DNA from: Candidatus Krumholzibacteriota bacterium
Lineage (GTDB): Bacteria; Krumholzibacteriota; Krumholzibacteriia; Krumholzibacteriales; WJIX01
Length of the DNA stretch: 64,000 nucleotides
Assembly (NCBI GenBank): GCA_034520215.1
Contig: JAXHNR010000001.1
Coordinates: 434,001-498,000 of the forward strand
Direction: 5' to 3'
Part shown: positions 17,328 through 26,135 of the stretch, piece after piece
Layout of the letters: the number at the start of each line of letters is the position of its first letter
Position numbering within the stretch: position 1 is the stretch's first letter
Position numbers and translations under genes: made by a program
Notes under the pieces: generated by a model
The model's database searches: none
Told to the model about the DNA's origin: nothing
Seen by the model: the letters and a program-made list of their open reading frames with translations, nothing else

Positions 17328-18893
17328 ATGAATAAGGATAAGAGTCATATCAGAGTTAGATTCGCTCCCAGTCCAACGGGGCACCTGCATGTTGGAGGCG
17401 CGAGGACCGCGCTCTATAACTATCTTTACGCCAGGAAGACAGGGGGCAAATTTATACTTAGAATTGAAGATACAGACGTAAAGAGGTCAACCGAGGAATC
17501 CTACGAAGGGATAATCGACGCGATGGAATGGTTGGGGCTCGAATCTGATGAGGGGCCTTTAGCGGGGGGTGATTACGGGCCATATACACAATCAGGAAGA
17601 AATGTGCTGTATCATAATGAAGTACGGAAACTTTTAGATGCCGGCAAAGCTTATTATTGTTTCTGTACTCCTGAAAGGCTAAAAGAGATGAGATTTGAAA
17701 TGGAAGAAAAGAAACTTCCAGCTAAATATGACGGCAGGTGCCGGAAGTTGTCTGAGTCAGAGGTGGAGGAAAGGCTTTCAAAAGGGGTTCCTCATGTCAT
17801 TCGTTTTAAAATGCCGAGTGAAGGAAATGTCTTTTTCAGAGATATTGTAAGGGGAAAATTCACTTTTGATAACGCGAATCTGGACGATTTTGTTCTCATA
17901 AAGTCAGACGGCAAACCTACTTATAATTTTGCCGTTGTTGTTGACGATGCCCACATGAAGATTTCCCATGTTATAAGAGGCGATGATCACATTTCAAACA
18001 CACCCAGACAGGTTAGTCTTTATCACGCGCTGGGATATAAAGTCCCGAAGTTTGCTCACCTTCCGATGATTCTCGGAAGGGACAGGGCCAGGCTCAGCAA
18101 GAGGCACGGCGCGACTTCAATAGCTTACTACAGAAAACGTCATTATCTCGCTGAAGGACTGCTGAATTACCTGGCTCTTCTGGGATGGTCGCTTGACGGT
18201 AAAAGGGAACTCTTTACGCGTAAAGCCCTTATCGATAAATTTTCACTTAAAAAAGTTTCAAAGAACCCCGCTGTATTTGATAATGACAAGATGGAATGGA
18301 TTAATTCAGAACATTTAAAAAAGATCTCTCTTGTGGGTAAAATTTCCCTGGTACAGGATGTGTTGGATGAAGAAGGATTGATCCCGCCCGAATTTGATGT
18401 GGATATTACTAAACCGGTTGATCTTAAAATTGTGCCGGAAGAAGAAGATATAAAAGAAGAGAAGATACGCAATTATAAAATGGCAGATAAAGAAATCAAA
18501 CGGCTTGGTACAATTATCAATGTTCTCGGCAACCGCCTTAAACTACTGAAAGATGTGCCGGATATAATGGGCTATTTCTATACTGATAATTACAGTGTGG
18601 ATGAAGAAGCCGTAAGGACACATCTCTTGAGAAGTGAAGTCCCGGATCGTATGAATAAACTGGCCGATGAATTTGAGAAACTTAAATATTTTGATAGAGA
18701 ATCAGTTGAAAAAGCCCTGAGAGATCTTGCATTTGCTCTTGAAATTACCGCGGGAGAGCTTATTCATCCCTGCAGGGTGGCTCTTACGGGCAAGATAGTT
18801 TCTCCTGACATATTCTGGGTTGTTATTCTGTTGGGTAAGAATAAAACTGTAGAGAGACTCAGAAATGCTGCTGAACTGTATTCAAGTATATAA
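17328..18893 (+). CDS. gltX: Glutamyl-tRNA synthetase
   Basis: A class I aminoacyl-tRNA synthetase of 521 residues from ATG 17328, 4 nt after the preceding stop; the longer frame from 17223 only reads through the upstream gene. The HIGH motif is FAPSPTGHLHVGGARTALYN, and KMSKS appears as RLSKRHGA. LRIEDTD and VRGDDH-like stretches confirm the family. It charges tRNA-Glu. The next genes are tRNA-Gln and tRNA-Glu, so the locus groups the enzyme with its substrates. Whether it also mischarges tRNA-Gln cannot be judged, because neither glnS nor gatCAB is in the window. Confidence 0.96.
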   Translation: MNKDKSHIRVRFAPSPTGHLHVGGARTALYNYLYARKTGGKFILRIEDTDVKRSTEESYEGIIDAMEWLGLESDEGPLAGGDYGPYTQSGRNVLYHNEVRKLLDAGKAYYCFCTPERLKEMRFEMEEKKLPAKYDGRCRKLSESEVEERLSKGVPHVIRFKMPSEGNVFFRDIVRGKFTFDNANLDDFVLIKSDGKPTYNFAVVVDDAHMKISHVIRGDDHISNTPRQVSLYHALGYKVPKFAHLPMILGRDRARLSKRHGATSIAYYRKRHYLAEGLLNYLALLGWSLDGKRELFTRKALIDKFSLKKVSKNPAVFDNDKMEWINSEHLKKISLVGKISLVQDVLDEEGLIPPEFDVDITKPVDLKIVPEEEDIKEEKIRNYKMADKEIKRLGTIINVLGNRLKLLKDVPDIMGYFYTDNYSVDEEAVRTHLLRSEVPDRMNKLADEFEKLKYFDRESVEKALRDLAFALEITAGELIHPCRVALTGKIVSPDIFWVVILLGKNKTVERLRNAAELYSSI

Positions 18894-18947
18894 TTTTATA
18901 AATGGTATTGCTTTTCTATCCGGAATCTTTTAATTTCCCTTTAATAA

Positions 18948-19021
18948 TGGAGAGTCGTCTAATGGCAGGACAGCTGACTCTGGCTCAGCCGATGGAGGTT
19001 CGAATCCTCCCTCTCCAGCCA
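18948..19021 (+). tRNA. tRNA-Gln(CUG)
   Basis: A cloverleaf with encoded CCA: acceptor TGGAGAG/CTCTCCA, anticodon stem GCTGA/TCAGC around CTCTGGC (anticodon CTG), T arm GGAGG/CCTCC with loop TTCGAAT and discriminator G. The U1-A72 pair is typical of bacterial tRNA-Gln. It lies 54 nt after gltX and 14 nt before tRNA-Glu. Confidence 0.96.
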
Positions 19022-19035
19022 CTTTTTTTTAATGA

Positions 19036-19110
19036 GGCCCCTTAGTCTAGTGGTCAGGACGCATGGTTCTCAGCCATGAATCAGGGGTTCAACTCCCCTA
19101 GGGGCTACCA
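19036..19110 (+). tRNA. tRNA-Glu(CUC)
   Basis: A cloverleaf with encoded CCA: acceptor GGCCCCT/AGGGGCT (G1-U72 wobble), D region GTC...GGAC, anticodon stem CATGG/CCATG around TTCTCAG (anticodon CTC) and T arm AGGGG/CCCCT. It follows tRNA-Gln and gltX on the same strand. Confidence 0.95.
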
Positions 19111-19116
19111 GATAGA

Positions 19117-19150
19117 AGCCCGGAAGGATTTCAGGTTTTCCTTTCGGGCT
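19117..19150 (+). terminator. Terminator hairpin after the gltX-tRNA unit
   Basis: AGCCCGGAAGG (19117-19127) pairs with CCTTTCGGGCT (19140-19150) with one G-T pair. A weak T-rich tail (GTTGATTTT) follows. It lies 6 nt after the tRNA-Glu CCA. Confidence 0.6.
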
Positions 19151-19213
19151 GTTGATTTTAAAGTTGATTTATTGTTACTTCAACGGCAAACTGCCGTTTT
19201 ATCATAGAGGCGC

Positions 19214-19399
19214 TCATCCGCCTCCAAAGGGATTACTGGAATTAGAAGAACAGCTTCCTCCGGATGAACTGAAAGCGGAAAAGCATTTGTCAATTTTAGT
19301 TGAATTACAACGCGGACATCTTACCTTTGATTCACTCGATTTTACCAGTTCTTCAAATTCATTTCCGCATTTATTACATATAAATTCGTAAATCGGCAT
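19214..19399 (-). CDS. FmdB-type zinc-ribbon protein
   Basis: A 61-residue protein. MPIYEFICNKCGNEFE followed by CPRC forms the CxxC...CxxC zinc ribbon of the FmdB/CxxC_CXXC_SSSS family. The C-terminus is Ser/Gly-rich, as is usual for that family. Its ATG overlaps the stop of the ArsR-type gene by one base (TAATG), so the two are translated together. Members are described as putative regulators, but the role is unproven. Confidence 0.82.
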   Translation of the reverse strand: MPIYEFICNKCGNEFEELVKSSESKVRCPRCNSTKIDKCFSAFSSSGGSCSSNSSNPFGGG

Positions 19400-19755
19400 T
19401 AGTTACCTCGTTCTTTTGATTGCCAGCTGTAATTATCAATAATATCGCCGTCGCTTCTATTGCTGTTCTTGAGCGATTCGAGTACAAGTTTGCAGATTTT
19501 TGGCGGAAGGTTGTCAGAAAGGCTGTAGAATATCTTTCTGTGTTCCCTTCTTGATACCACGAGGTTCTCCTCGCGGAGGATCCGCAGGTGTTTTGAAATA
19601 CTTGCCTGGTTTAGTCCTATCTCATTGGTGAGGGATGTGACATTTTTCTCACCGTCACAAATGGAGTGAATTATTCTAAGACGGTTGCTGTCGGCAAGCG
19701 CCTTGAGGCGTTTAGCCATAATATCGTAAGCGGATCTGTTTTCAACGTCTTTCAT
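19399..19755 (-). CDS. ArsR-family winged-helix repressor
   Basis: I chose ATG 19755 because GGAGAGG lies just upstream; the longer frame to 19818 would translate the promoter. The 118-residue protein has the ArsR/SmtB core: RLKALADSNRLRIIHSICDG, then a recognition helix in NQASISKHLRILREENLV, and RREHRKIFYSL in the wing. The metal-binding ELCVCDL box of ArsR is absent (VTSLTNEIGL instead), so the signal is probably not arsenite. It is co-translated with the zinc-ribbon gene and probably autoregulated through the AT-rich repeats in its promoter. Confidence 0.85.
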   Translation of the reverse strand: MKDVENRSAYDIMAKRLKALADSNRLRIIHSICDGEKNVTSLTNEIGLNQASISKHLRILREENLVVSRREHRKIFYSLSDNLPPKICKLVLESLKNSNRSDGDIIDNYSWQSKERGN

Positions 19756-19775
19756 GTCCTCTCCTTTGTCATATG

Positions 19776-19803
19776 AATATATAACAATATAAGAATATGT
19801 CAA
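19776..19803 (-). promoter_or_regulatory. Promoter/operator of the ArsR-type gene
   Basis: On the minus strand TTGACA (19798-19803) and TATATT (19776-19781) are spaced 16 nt. Repeated ATATTC half-sites overlap the -35 spacer and -10, which is where an ArsR-type dimer would block RNA polymerase. The operator role is inference. Confidence 0.55.
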
Positions 19804-19852
19804 GTAATATTCTACCAAATAATTTTAAAGGAAACCTTTTATTTTTTTATGA

Positions 19853-21727
19853 TCAATCGGTTTGTTTCCCGAATATTCTTATAATAAAGAAAAGAAGGCA
19901 GGCAGAAATAATAAGAGAAACTGTAATTGGTACTCCAAGGGCTACCAGCAGATAGCCGGTTACGAGTGATGTCGCGCCTACTGTAAGGGCGTAAGGAAGC
20001 TGGGTTTTTACGTGATCTACGTGATCAGCGCCCGAAGCCATAGATGACATGATCGTCGTGTCGGAGATCGGTGAGCAGTGATCTCCGAAGATTGCTCCGG
20101 AAAGGATAGCTGCGATTGATGAGAAAAGGATAGGGTTGAATTCCGGTCCTTCCAATCCGGCTATTTTTGCGGTTCCGAAAACCATGGGAATTACTATGGG
20201 TGTCAGTATAGAAAGAGTTCCCCATGATGTGCCCGTTGAAAAGGAAATCCCCATGGCAAGAACAAATACAATCATTGGAAGATAGCGTACAGAAATAACC
20301 TCTGAAAGCGAGTTGACAAGAAAGTCGGCCGTGTGAAGCTCTGAGCATATTTCCCCTATGGACCAGGCCAGAACAAGTATAAGAATTGCCGGCATCATCG
20401 ATTTTATTCCGTTTACAAGAGCTTCAATCGTTTCGTTTAGTGTCAATAGTTTCTGTGACAGGGCCAGGACCGCGGCTGTGATGCAGCCGGAAAAAGACCC
20501 CCATAATAGAGCCGTAAATGAGTTTGATTCCTTGATAGCCTCGAAGATACTGCTTGAATCTACGCCCGCTTCAGCAAGAGACGCTTTCCCCGTTAAAACA
20601 AGACCGGCAAATGAAACTGCTATAACGGTTGCTATAGGGATTATTCCGTTGGCGAAAACGGGACTGGCATTTTCCGCCATAGACACACTTTCAGAATCCA
20701 GCGTTGAAGCCGGTTGAGCTGTCTCACTGCTTAGCTTTCCTGTTTTTCTCGCTCTCATTTCCGCCTTGTACATAAGAGAGTAATCCCTTTTTGTATATAT
20801 TATAAAGAGTACAAAGAGGAGGGCGAGAATCGGATAGAAACTGTAGGGAAGAGATGATATGAACGCAGTTAGAGGATTCCTGTCTATGCCTATTGAGTTG
20901 AAGGCCTGGCCGAGAAGCGATATCTGAAAACCTATCCAGCTGGTGATAACAGCAAGACATGTTATAGGGGCCGCTGTTGAGTCGACAATATAAGAGAGCT
21001 TTTCTCTTGAAATTCTTAATTTGTCTGTTAGAGGACGCATTGAATTTCCAACCACAAGAGTATTTGTGTAATCATCGAAGAAGATCATAATTCCCATGAG
21101 CCAGACTGTAAATTGACCGCGCCTGGCAGTTGTGGCGAGTTTTGAAACGGTGTTTACTATTCCGCGCATTCCGCCCATCCTGGAGGTAATGCCGACAACA
21201 CCTCCGAGGAGAAGAGTAAAAATAATTATTGAAATATGATCTATACCTTCCGATGGACCGGCAAGTGTTTGTGGTATGTAATGGCTGATAATATCAAATA
21301 GTGAAGATATAGGACGGTATCCGGTCAGGATAAAGGATCCGATCCATACGCCGGCAAAGAGAGCAATTACCACCTGCCTGAAGGCAAGCGCGAAGATAAT
21401 GGCGATTATCGGAGGGATAATAGAAAGAAGACCGTTGATTGAAAAGATTTTCAGGGTTACAGATTTTCCACTACCTGTAATTTCGAGTTTGTGACTGCCC
21501 GCTTCATCCACCTTTAGATTAATCCCGCGCTGAGCTAATACGGGAGCGGAAGTTCTTGATAGCAGAGAATCATCAAGAAAGATTCGAAGGGTATCCCGTG
21601 CGGAAAAATTTCCTTCAGCAATAGTTGATGAGAGGTCAAAGTGAAGGGAGATATTTTCGAGGGTAACTATCCTTCCTGCATCCTTTGCTCGAGCCGCTGT
21701 ACATAATAGAAGTGTCAGGGAAAACAC
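19853..21727 (-). CDS. NhaC-family Na+/H+ antiporter with N-terminal extracytoplasmic domain
   Basis: A 624-residue integral membrane protein. The 500-residue C-terminal part has about 12 hydrophobic segments and NhaC-type motifs (FFDDYTNTLVVGNSMRP, FGDHCSPISDTTIMSS). It probably exchanges protons for Na+ or organic ions. An N-terminal secretory signal and a beta-rich domain of about 75 residues precede the transporter, which is unusual. The first canonical start is GTG 21727, but it cuts the signal peptide short. In-frame codons back to ATT 21772 add a basic stretch (YRTSKITK), and GAGG lies 7 nt before that ATT, so initiation at AUU is possible. Confidence 0.85.
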   Translation of the reverse strand: MFSLTLLLCTAARAKDAGRIVTLENISLHFDLSSTIAEGNFSARDTLRIFLDDSLLSRTSAPVLAQRGINLKVDEAGSHKLEITGSGKSVTLKIFSINGLLSIIPPIIAIIFALAFRQVVIALFAGVWIGSFILTGYRPISSLFDIISHYIPQTLAGPSEGIDHISIIIFTLLLGGVVGITSRMGGMRGIVNTVSKLATTARRGQFTVWLMGIMIFFDDYTNTLVVGNSMRPLTDKLRISREKLSYIVDSTAAPITCLAVITSWIGFQISLLGQAFNSIGIDRNPLTAFISSLPYSFYPILALLFVLFIIYTKRDYSLMYKAEMRARKTGKLSSETAQPASTLDSESVSMAENASPVFANGIIPIATVIAVSFAGLVLTGKASLAEAGVDSSSIFEAIKESNSFTALLWGSFSGCITAAVLALSQKLLTLNETIEALVNGIKSMMPAILILVLAWSIGEICSELHTADFLVNSLSEVISVRYLPMIVFVLAMGISFSTGTSWGTLSILTPIVIPMVFGTAKIAGLEGPEFNPILFSSIAAILSGAIFGDHCSPISDTTIMSSMASGADHVDHVKTQLPYALTVGATSLVTGYLLVALGVPITVSLIISACLLFFIIRIFGKQTD

Positions 21728-21772
21728 GAAAACGGCAGCTGATATTTTTGTTATTTTACTCGTTCTGTAAAT

Positions 21773-22364
21773 TGTGACACCTCTTCAGTAATAATTTAAA
21801 AGACTTGATTGAATACGGCTATGCCCAATTGACTGAATATGATAATCGCTTGGAGGGCAATAGCACTTGAACCGTAAGGCCGGCAAGCCTTTAATCCTTT
21901 TTGAGATATGACTATATCAGGGTTGGAATGTGTTGTCAATTCGTAGATGAAGTGGAGTTCCCCCAATTTTTAAATCGATTCTACCGTCAGGACGTTTCAG
22001 GCAGCTTCCAGTAGATTGACTTTGTCAAAACCGCGGTCGATTTCCCCGGCGAGCAAATCGCCGCTCTGCGCCTCGGACTCGCTCTTTCTGCCCCTGAAAG
22101 GGGCAGAAATCCATGCCCGCTCGTCCTCCGGAGGGTTTTGCCAAAGTCAATCTACTGTCGCCCGATTTGCCAAATAACCGATTCCACTTTTCCATAGAGT
22201 TAACTTGTTGAATGATATAACATTACTAAAATTCGAACCAATTTTTTTGGGAAACTCCAAGGAGAAAGATCTTGACTCTAAGGCCGTGGGGAGAATAATA
22301 TTAAACCGCAGGAACTGATTTAGAACAAGGACAACTATAGTGTTGAGGTGTAAGGGAGGTTGGG
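21773..22364. other. Long intergenic region with structured element
   Basis: This gap of about 590 nt lies between the divergent antiporter and comM. It contains the 149-nt inverted repeat at 22009-22157 and a small hairpin, AAGGC/GCCTT, near 21880-21896. No ORF or tRNA is visible. A Shine-Dalgarno GGGAGG precedes comM at 22351-22356. Confidence 0.5.
22009..22157. repeat. 149-nt palindromic element with 24-bp arms and two inner hairpins
   Basis: The left arm (22009-22032) and right arm (22134-22157) are complementary over 24 bp with one mismatch; the outermost 16 bases read CAGTAGATTGACTTTG. Inside are a hairpin at 22034-22063 (CGGTCGATTT with AAATCGCCG) and a perfect 10-bp one at 22085-22109 (TTTCTGCCCC with GGGGCAGAAA). 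The interior is GC-rich compared with its flanks. No target-site duplication or transposase is seen. It could be a MITE-like repeat, a structured RNA or a cruciform binding site. Confidence 0.7.
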
Positions 22365-23890
22365 ATGGTTTCCAGAATTCTTTCAGGCGCTGTTGTAGGG
22401 ATAGACGGGTATGAGGTGATGGTAGAAATTGATCTTGCCAGAGGACTTCCCTCCTTTACGATAGTAGGTCTTCCGAACGCGGCAGTAAGAGCCGGGAACG
22501 GGTTACTTCAGCTATCAAGAATAGCGGATATGAATTTCCAACGAAGAAAGTAACGGTGAATCTGGCTCCGGCTGATATAAAAAAGGAGGGGGCGGCTTTT
22601 GACCTTCCGATCGCGGTTGGTATTATTCTGGCTAGCGACCAGGCTCCCGCCCGTCTTGAGAAAAAGACAATATTCCTCGGCGAACTGGCTTTAGACGGCC
22701 GCCTGAAACCTGTAAGGGGTGTTCTGCCGGTTGTCTGGAGCGCGAAAAAGATGGGCTATCGGAATGTTATCCTTCCCAAAGCGAGTTTTAAAGAGGCGGC
22801 GGCGGTAAGGGGAGTAAGTTTTGCTCCCTGTGGTAATCTTGAAGAGGCGATTGCCGCCTTGCGCGGAGATTTTAAGATGATTGATTCTCCGGGGCCTGAG
22901 AAAACAGAAAGAAGAAAGTATGAACTCGATTATTCACAGGTTATCGGGCAGGAAGCGGCCAAAAGGGCGCTGGAAGTTTCCGCTGCGGGCGGCCATAATC
23001 TTATGATGGTAGGGCCGCCCGGATCCGGCAAAACGATGCTTGCCCACAGGTTCCCAACTGTAATAACACAATTTGACGAAGAGGAAGCTCTGGAAAACGC
23101 CCGTGTGCTTAGTGTAACGGGCAAACTTAATGGAGGTCCACTTAATTTTGAGAGGCCTTTCAGAGCTCCTCATCATTCTGCGAGTTATGCGGGTCTTATT
23201 GGCGGCGGAAGACATATTACACCCGGGGAAATCTCCCTGGCGCATAACGGTGTGCTTTTTCTAGATGAGCTTAGTGAATTCAGAAGAAATGTCCTTGAAA
23301 CTTTAAGGCAGCCTATAGAAGAGGGGAAAATTGAAATATCGAGGGCGAATTCCACGGTTACGTTCCCCGCAAAATTTCAGCTCATTGCCGCTATGAATCC
23401 CTGCCCCTGCGGTTATTACGGCAGCGGTACCGGCAAATGCGATTGCGCGCCGGCACAGATAAGAAGATACCGTTCGAGGATTTCCGGTCCCATACTGGAT
23501 CGTATTGCTATTCATATCATGGTTAGAGCTGTTGATCCGGAAAGGTTTGAAAATAAAGCCGGCGGTAAGATTAGAACTTCTTCTGAAATAAGAAAGAAGA
23601 TTTTTGCTTCATACATCTTACAGAGGGAAAGATACAGGAAATTTAAGAATATCCGCAGAAACGCCGACGTTCCTCTCTCGGTGCTCGAAGAATTCTGCCC
23701 CTTAGATAGAGGAGCTCTGGATCTTCTATCATCTGCCCAGAAGAAACTACTTTTCAGTGCCAGGAGCAGAAAGAATATACTTCAAGTCGCCAGAACTATT
23801 GCCGATCTCGAAGGAGCTGAAGTAATCGGAGCCGCTCATATTGGAGAGGCGATTCAGTACAGGCCTTCACACTTTATTGAATCGTTATGA
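22365..23890 (+). pseudogene. comM: Mg-chelatase-like AAA ATPase ComM/YifB, frameshifted
   Basis: The N-terminal frame (22365-22553) reads GIDGYEVMVEIDLARGLPSF then VGLPNAAVR, after which the frame is lost. The remainder continues in another frame from about 22490 with SRERVTSAIKNSGYEF, TVNLAPADIKKEG, Walker A GPPGSGKT, HHSASYAGLIGGG and NPCPCGYYG. Joined, the protein would be the standard length of about 505 residues. The break is explained by loss of 4 nt: restoring GAGA in GTAAGAGCCGG gives VRESRE in frame. ComM helps branch migration during transformation. The gene is either inactivated or the assembly has an error at a GA repeat. Confidence 0.9.
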
Positions 23891-23905
23891 TAAAGAACGC
23901 CCTCA

Positions 23906-25057
23906 TTACAGATTGGGGTCGTGCAGAATGTCTCTGGCGATGATCATCCGCTGAATTTCGCTTGTTCCCTCGAATATTCTATTAATTCTCGAATCACGGT
24001 ACATTCTCTCAATGGGAAATTCATTTATAAACCCGTATCCTCCATATATTTGCATAGCATTATCTACAATTCTGTCGAGAGCTTCAGAACAGTATAGTTT
24101 TACCATCGAGGATTCTCTTGTAACCTTTTTGCCCTGGTCATACATCCACGCTGTTCTGTAAAGTATAGATTCCATATTGAATATTTCTGTCGCCATATCC
24201 GCCAACATCCACTGAACCCCCTGGAATTTGGATATTGATTTTCCAAACTGCACTCTTTCTTTAGCGTATGCGGTAGAAAGAGCAAGCGCCTCTTTCGCGG
24301 AGCCGAGGGCCGCCGCTCCAAGTCCCAGTCTTCCCGTGTTTAATACTTTCATGCCTACTAAAAATCCTCGTCCCACTCTGCCCAGGACATTTTCCTTTGG
24401 CACTTTTACATCTTCTAAGATAAGTTCAGCTGTTTTTGATCCCCTGATCCCCATTTTCTCTTCTATTTTTCCCACGCTGAAACCGGGAAAATCCTTTTCA
24501 ACGATGAAAACTGTTACTTTTCCCCTGTTGCTGTCGTCTACTACCTTGGCAAAGAGGGTAAAAATGTCGGCGAAACTGCCGTTAGTAGTAAAGAGTTTAC
24601 GCCCGTTAAGCAGATAATAGTCACCTTTGTCTTCAGCTGTTGTTTCAGGATTGTAGGCGTCAGAGCCGGCGTTTGCTTCAGTAAGTGAATAGGCTCCTAT
24701 CTTACTTCCCTCGCATAACGGCACCAGATATTTTTGCTTCTGTTCTTCCGTTCCGAACATGTATATTCCGGAAGCTCCTATACTCTGGTGGGCGCCGATA
24801 AATGTGGCTGTAGAGGCACATCCGCGGCCGATTTCCTCCTGCATTATGCAATAACCCATTTCTCCCATGCCGGAGCCGCCGTATTCGGGTGGAAAAGAAA
24901 CGCCGAGGAGCCCCAATTCCGCTATTTTATCAATAATTTCCTGAGGTATCTCTTCTTCCCTGTCAATTTTGTCCGCGGCTGGTTTCAATTCTTTATCGAC
25001 AAATTTCTTGACCATCTCTTTAAGCATTTTCTGTTCATCAGTGAATGTCCACTCCAT
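23906..25057 (-). CDS. Acyl-CoA dehydrogenase
   Basis: A 383-residue FAD enzyme of fatty-acid or short-chain acyl-CoA oxidation. Family signatures are GAYSLTEANAGSDAYNPETT (FAD/substrate region) and IFEGTSEIQRMIIAR, which carries the catalytic Glu; QIYGGYGF and RDSRINRIFEGT also fit. Length is standard. The substrate chain length cannot be assigned, and no etfAB or thiolase is nearby. It stands alone, converging on comM 15 nt away, with a good promoter of its own. Start: ATG 25057 behind AGGAGG. Confidence 0.93.
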   Translation of the reverse strand: MEWTFTDEQKMLKEMVKKFVDKELKPAADKIDREEEIPQEIIDKIAELGLLGVSFPPEYGGSGMGEMGYCIMQEEIGRGCASTATFIGAHQSIGASGIYMFGTEEQKQKYLVPLCEGSKIGAYSLTEANAGSDAYNPETTAEDKGDYYLLNGRKLFTTNGSFADIFTLFAKVVDDSNRGKVTVFIVEKDFPGFSVGKIEEKMGIRGSKTAELILEDVKVPKENVLGRVGRGFLVGMKVLNTGRLGLGAAALGSAKEALALSTAYAKERVQFGKSISKFQGVQWMLADMATEIFNMESILYRTAWMYDQGKKVTRESSMVKLYCSEALDRIVDNAMQIYGGYGFINEFPIERMYRDSRINRIFEGTSEIQRMIIARDILHDPNL

Positions 25058-25162
25058 TTGTTCCTCCTATTTATATAAGAACGAAAAGCTCTATTAAATA
25101 AATGACCTATGGGTTTATAGTAATTATTCCAAGAGCTGTTATATTACTTAACAGGAAATGCA

Positions 25163-25191
25163 AGAATAAGAACAACTCCCGTTTGTGTCAA
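25163..25191 (-). promoter_or_regulatory. Sigma70-type promoter of the acyl-CoA dehydrogenase gene
   Basis: On the minus strand TTGACA (25186-25191) is followed after 17 nt by TATTCT (25163-25168), about 105 nt upstream of the start codon. Confidence 0.5.
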
Positions 25192-25295
25192 GAGAAATGA
25201 AAAAAGTTGCCGACGCGCCATGTAACGTGATATTCTGCCGATATTAAATCAAACCTTTTTTTGTAAGTTCCAGGCACGAAGGGAAAAACTTTTAC

Positions 25296-25991
25296 ATGAA
25301 TCTGAATAGAAGGAATTTCCCGATAGGCAAAAAGAAAGCCGGAGCTCTTTTAGCAATACTTATACCCGAAGTCAGGGAAATAGTAAACGGCGGGGAAACT
25401 CCTTCTGTTTCCTCTATTGCTCAAAAGACGAATTCGCCCTTTAAGGTTTTAATATCCACGGTAATAAGCGCGAGGACAAAGGATGAAGTAACAGCTGAAT
25501 CAAGCCGGCGTCTGTTCGCTTTGGCGGATTCCGCCGAAGCAATAGCTTCTCTTTCCGAGAAGGCGATAGCAAAAGCAATTTATCCGGCGGGATTTTATAA
25601 TACAAAGGCGAAATCAATAAAGAAACTCTCGAGGCAGCTTTTAAGGGAATTTAATTCAAGAGTTCCCGATACTTTAGAAGAACTTATCAGGCTGCCGGGG
25701 GTCGGCAGGAAAACTGCCAATCTTGTTATAGCCAGAGGATTTGGTAAACCGGCAATCTGTGTTGACACACACGTTCATAGAATTGCAAACAGGCTGGGTC
25801 TGATAAAAACAGATAATCCGACTCAGAGTGAATACGCGCTCCGCGAGATTTTGGACAAGAAATACTGGATAGAAATTAACGATCTTTTTGTGATATTCGG
25901 AAGGACGGTATGCAGACCTGTCTCGCCGTTCTGCAGTATGTGCGGTATTATCAACCTATGCAAGCGGAAGGGAGTAGAAAGGTCAAGGTAA
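25296..25991 (+). CDS. nth: Endonuclease III (DNA glycosylase/AP lyase)
   Basis: A 231-residue base-excision repair enzyme for oxidised pyrimidines. It shows the helix-hairpin-helix with catalytic Lys (RLPGVGRKTANLV), the catalytic Asp (CVDTHVHRIANRLGL) and a complete [4Fe-4S] loop with Cys spacing C-x6-C-x2-C-x5-C (VCRPVSPFCSMCGIINLC). The N-terminus is about 20 residues longer than in E. coli. It is monocistronic, divergent from the acyl-CoA dehydrogenase. Confidence 0.95.
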   Translation: MNLNRRNFPIGKKKAGALLAILIPEVREIVNGGETPSVSSIAQKTNSPFKVLISTVISARTKDEVTAESSRRLFALADSAEAIASLSEKAIAKAIYPAGFYNTKAKSIKKLSRQLLREFNSRVPDTLEELIRLPGVGRKTANLVIARGFGKPAICVDTHVHRIANRLGLIKTDNPTQSEYALREILDKKYWIEINDLFVIFGRTVCRPVSPFCSMCGIINLCKRKGVERSR

Positions 25992-26135
25992 GTTGTAACA
26001 AAATTTTTACTTATAGTGATAATTTATGGAATACAGAATTGTTATTCACTATTATTATATTGAGGATTAAATCCTGAACTCTATTTCATATTTACCTGAT
26101 TATCGCAAAGAAATTTATATGATTCGGAGGATGAT

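Noticed and set aside
21870..21960. Possible sodium or c-di-AMP riboswitch before the antiporter
   Set aside because: The small AAGGC/GCCTT hairpin does not reproduce any riboswitch core that I can recall.
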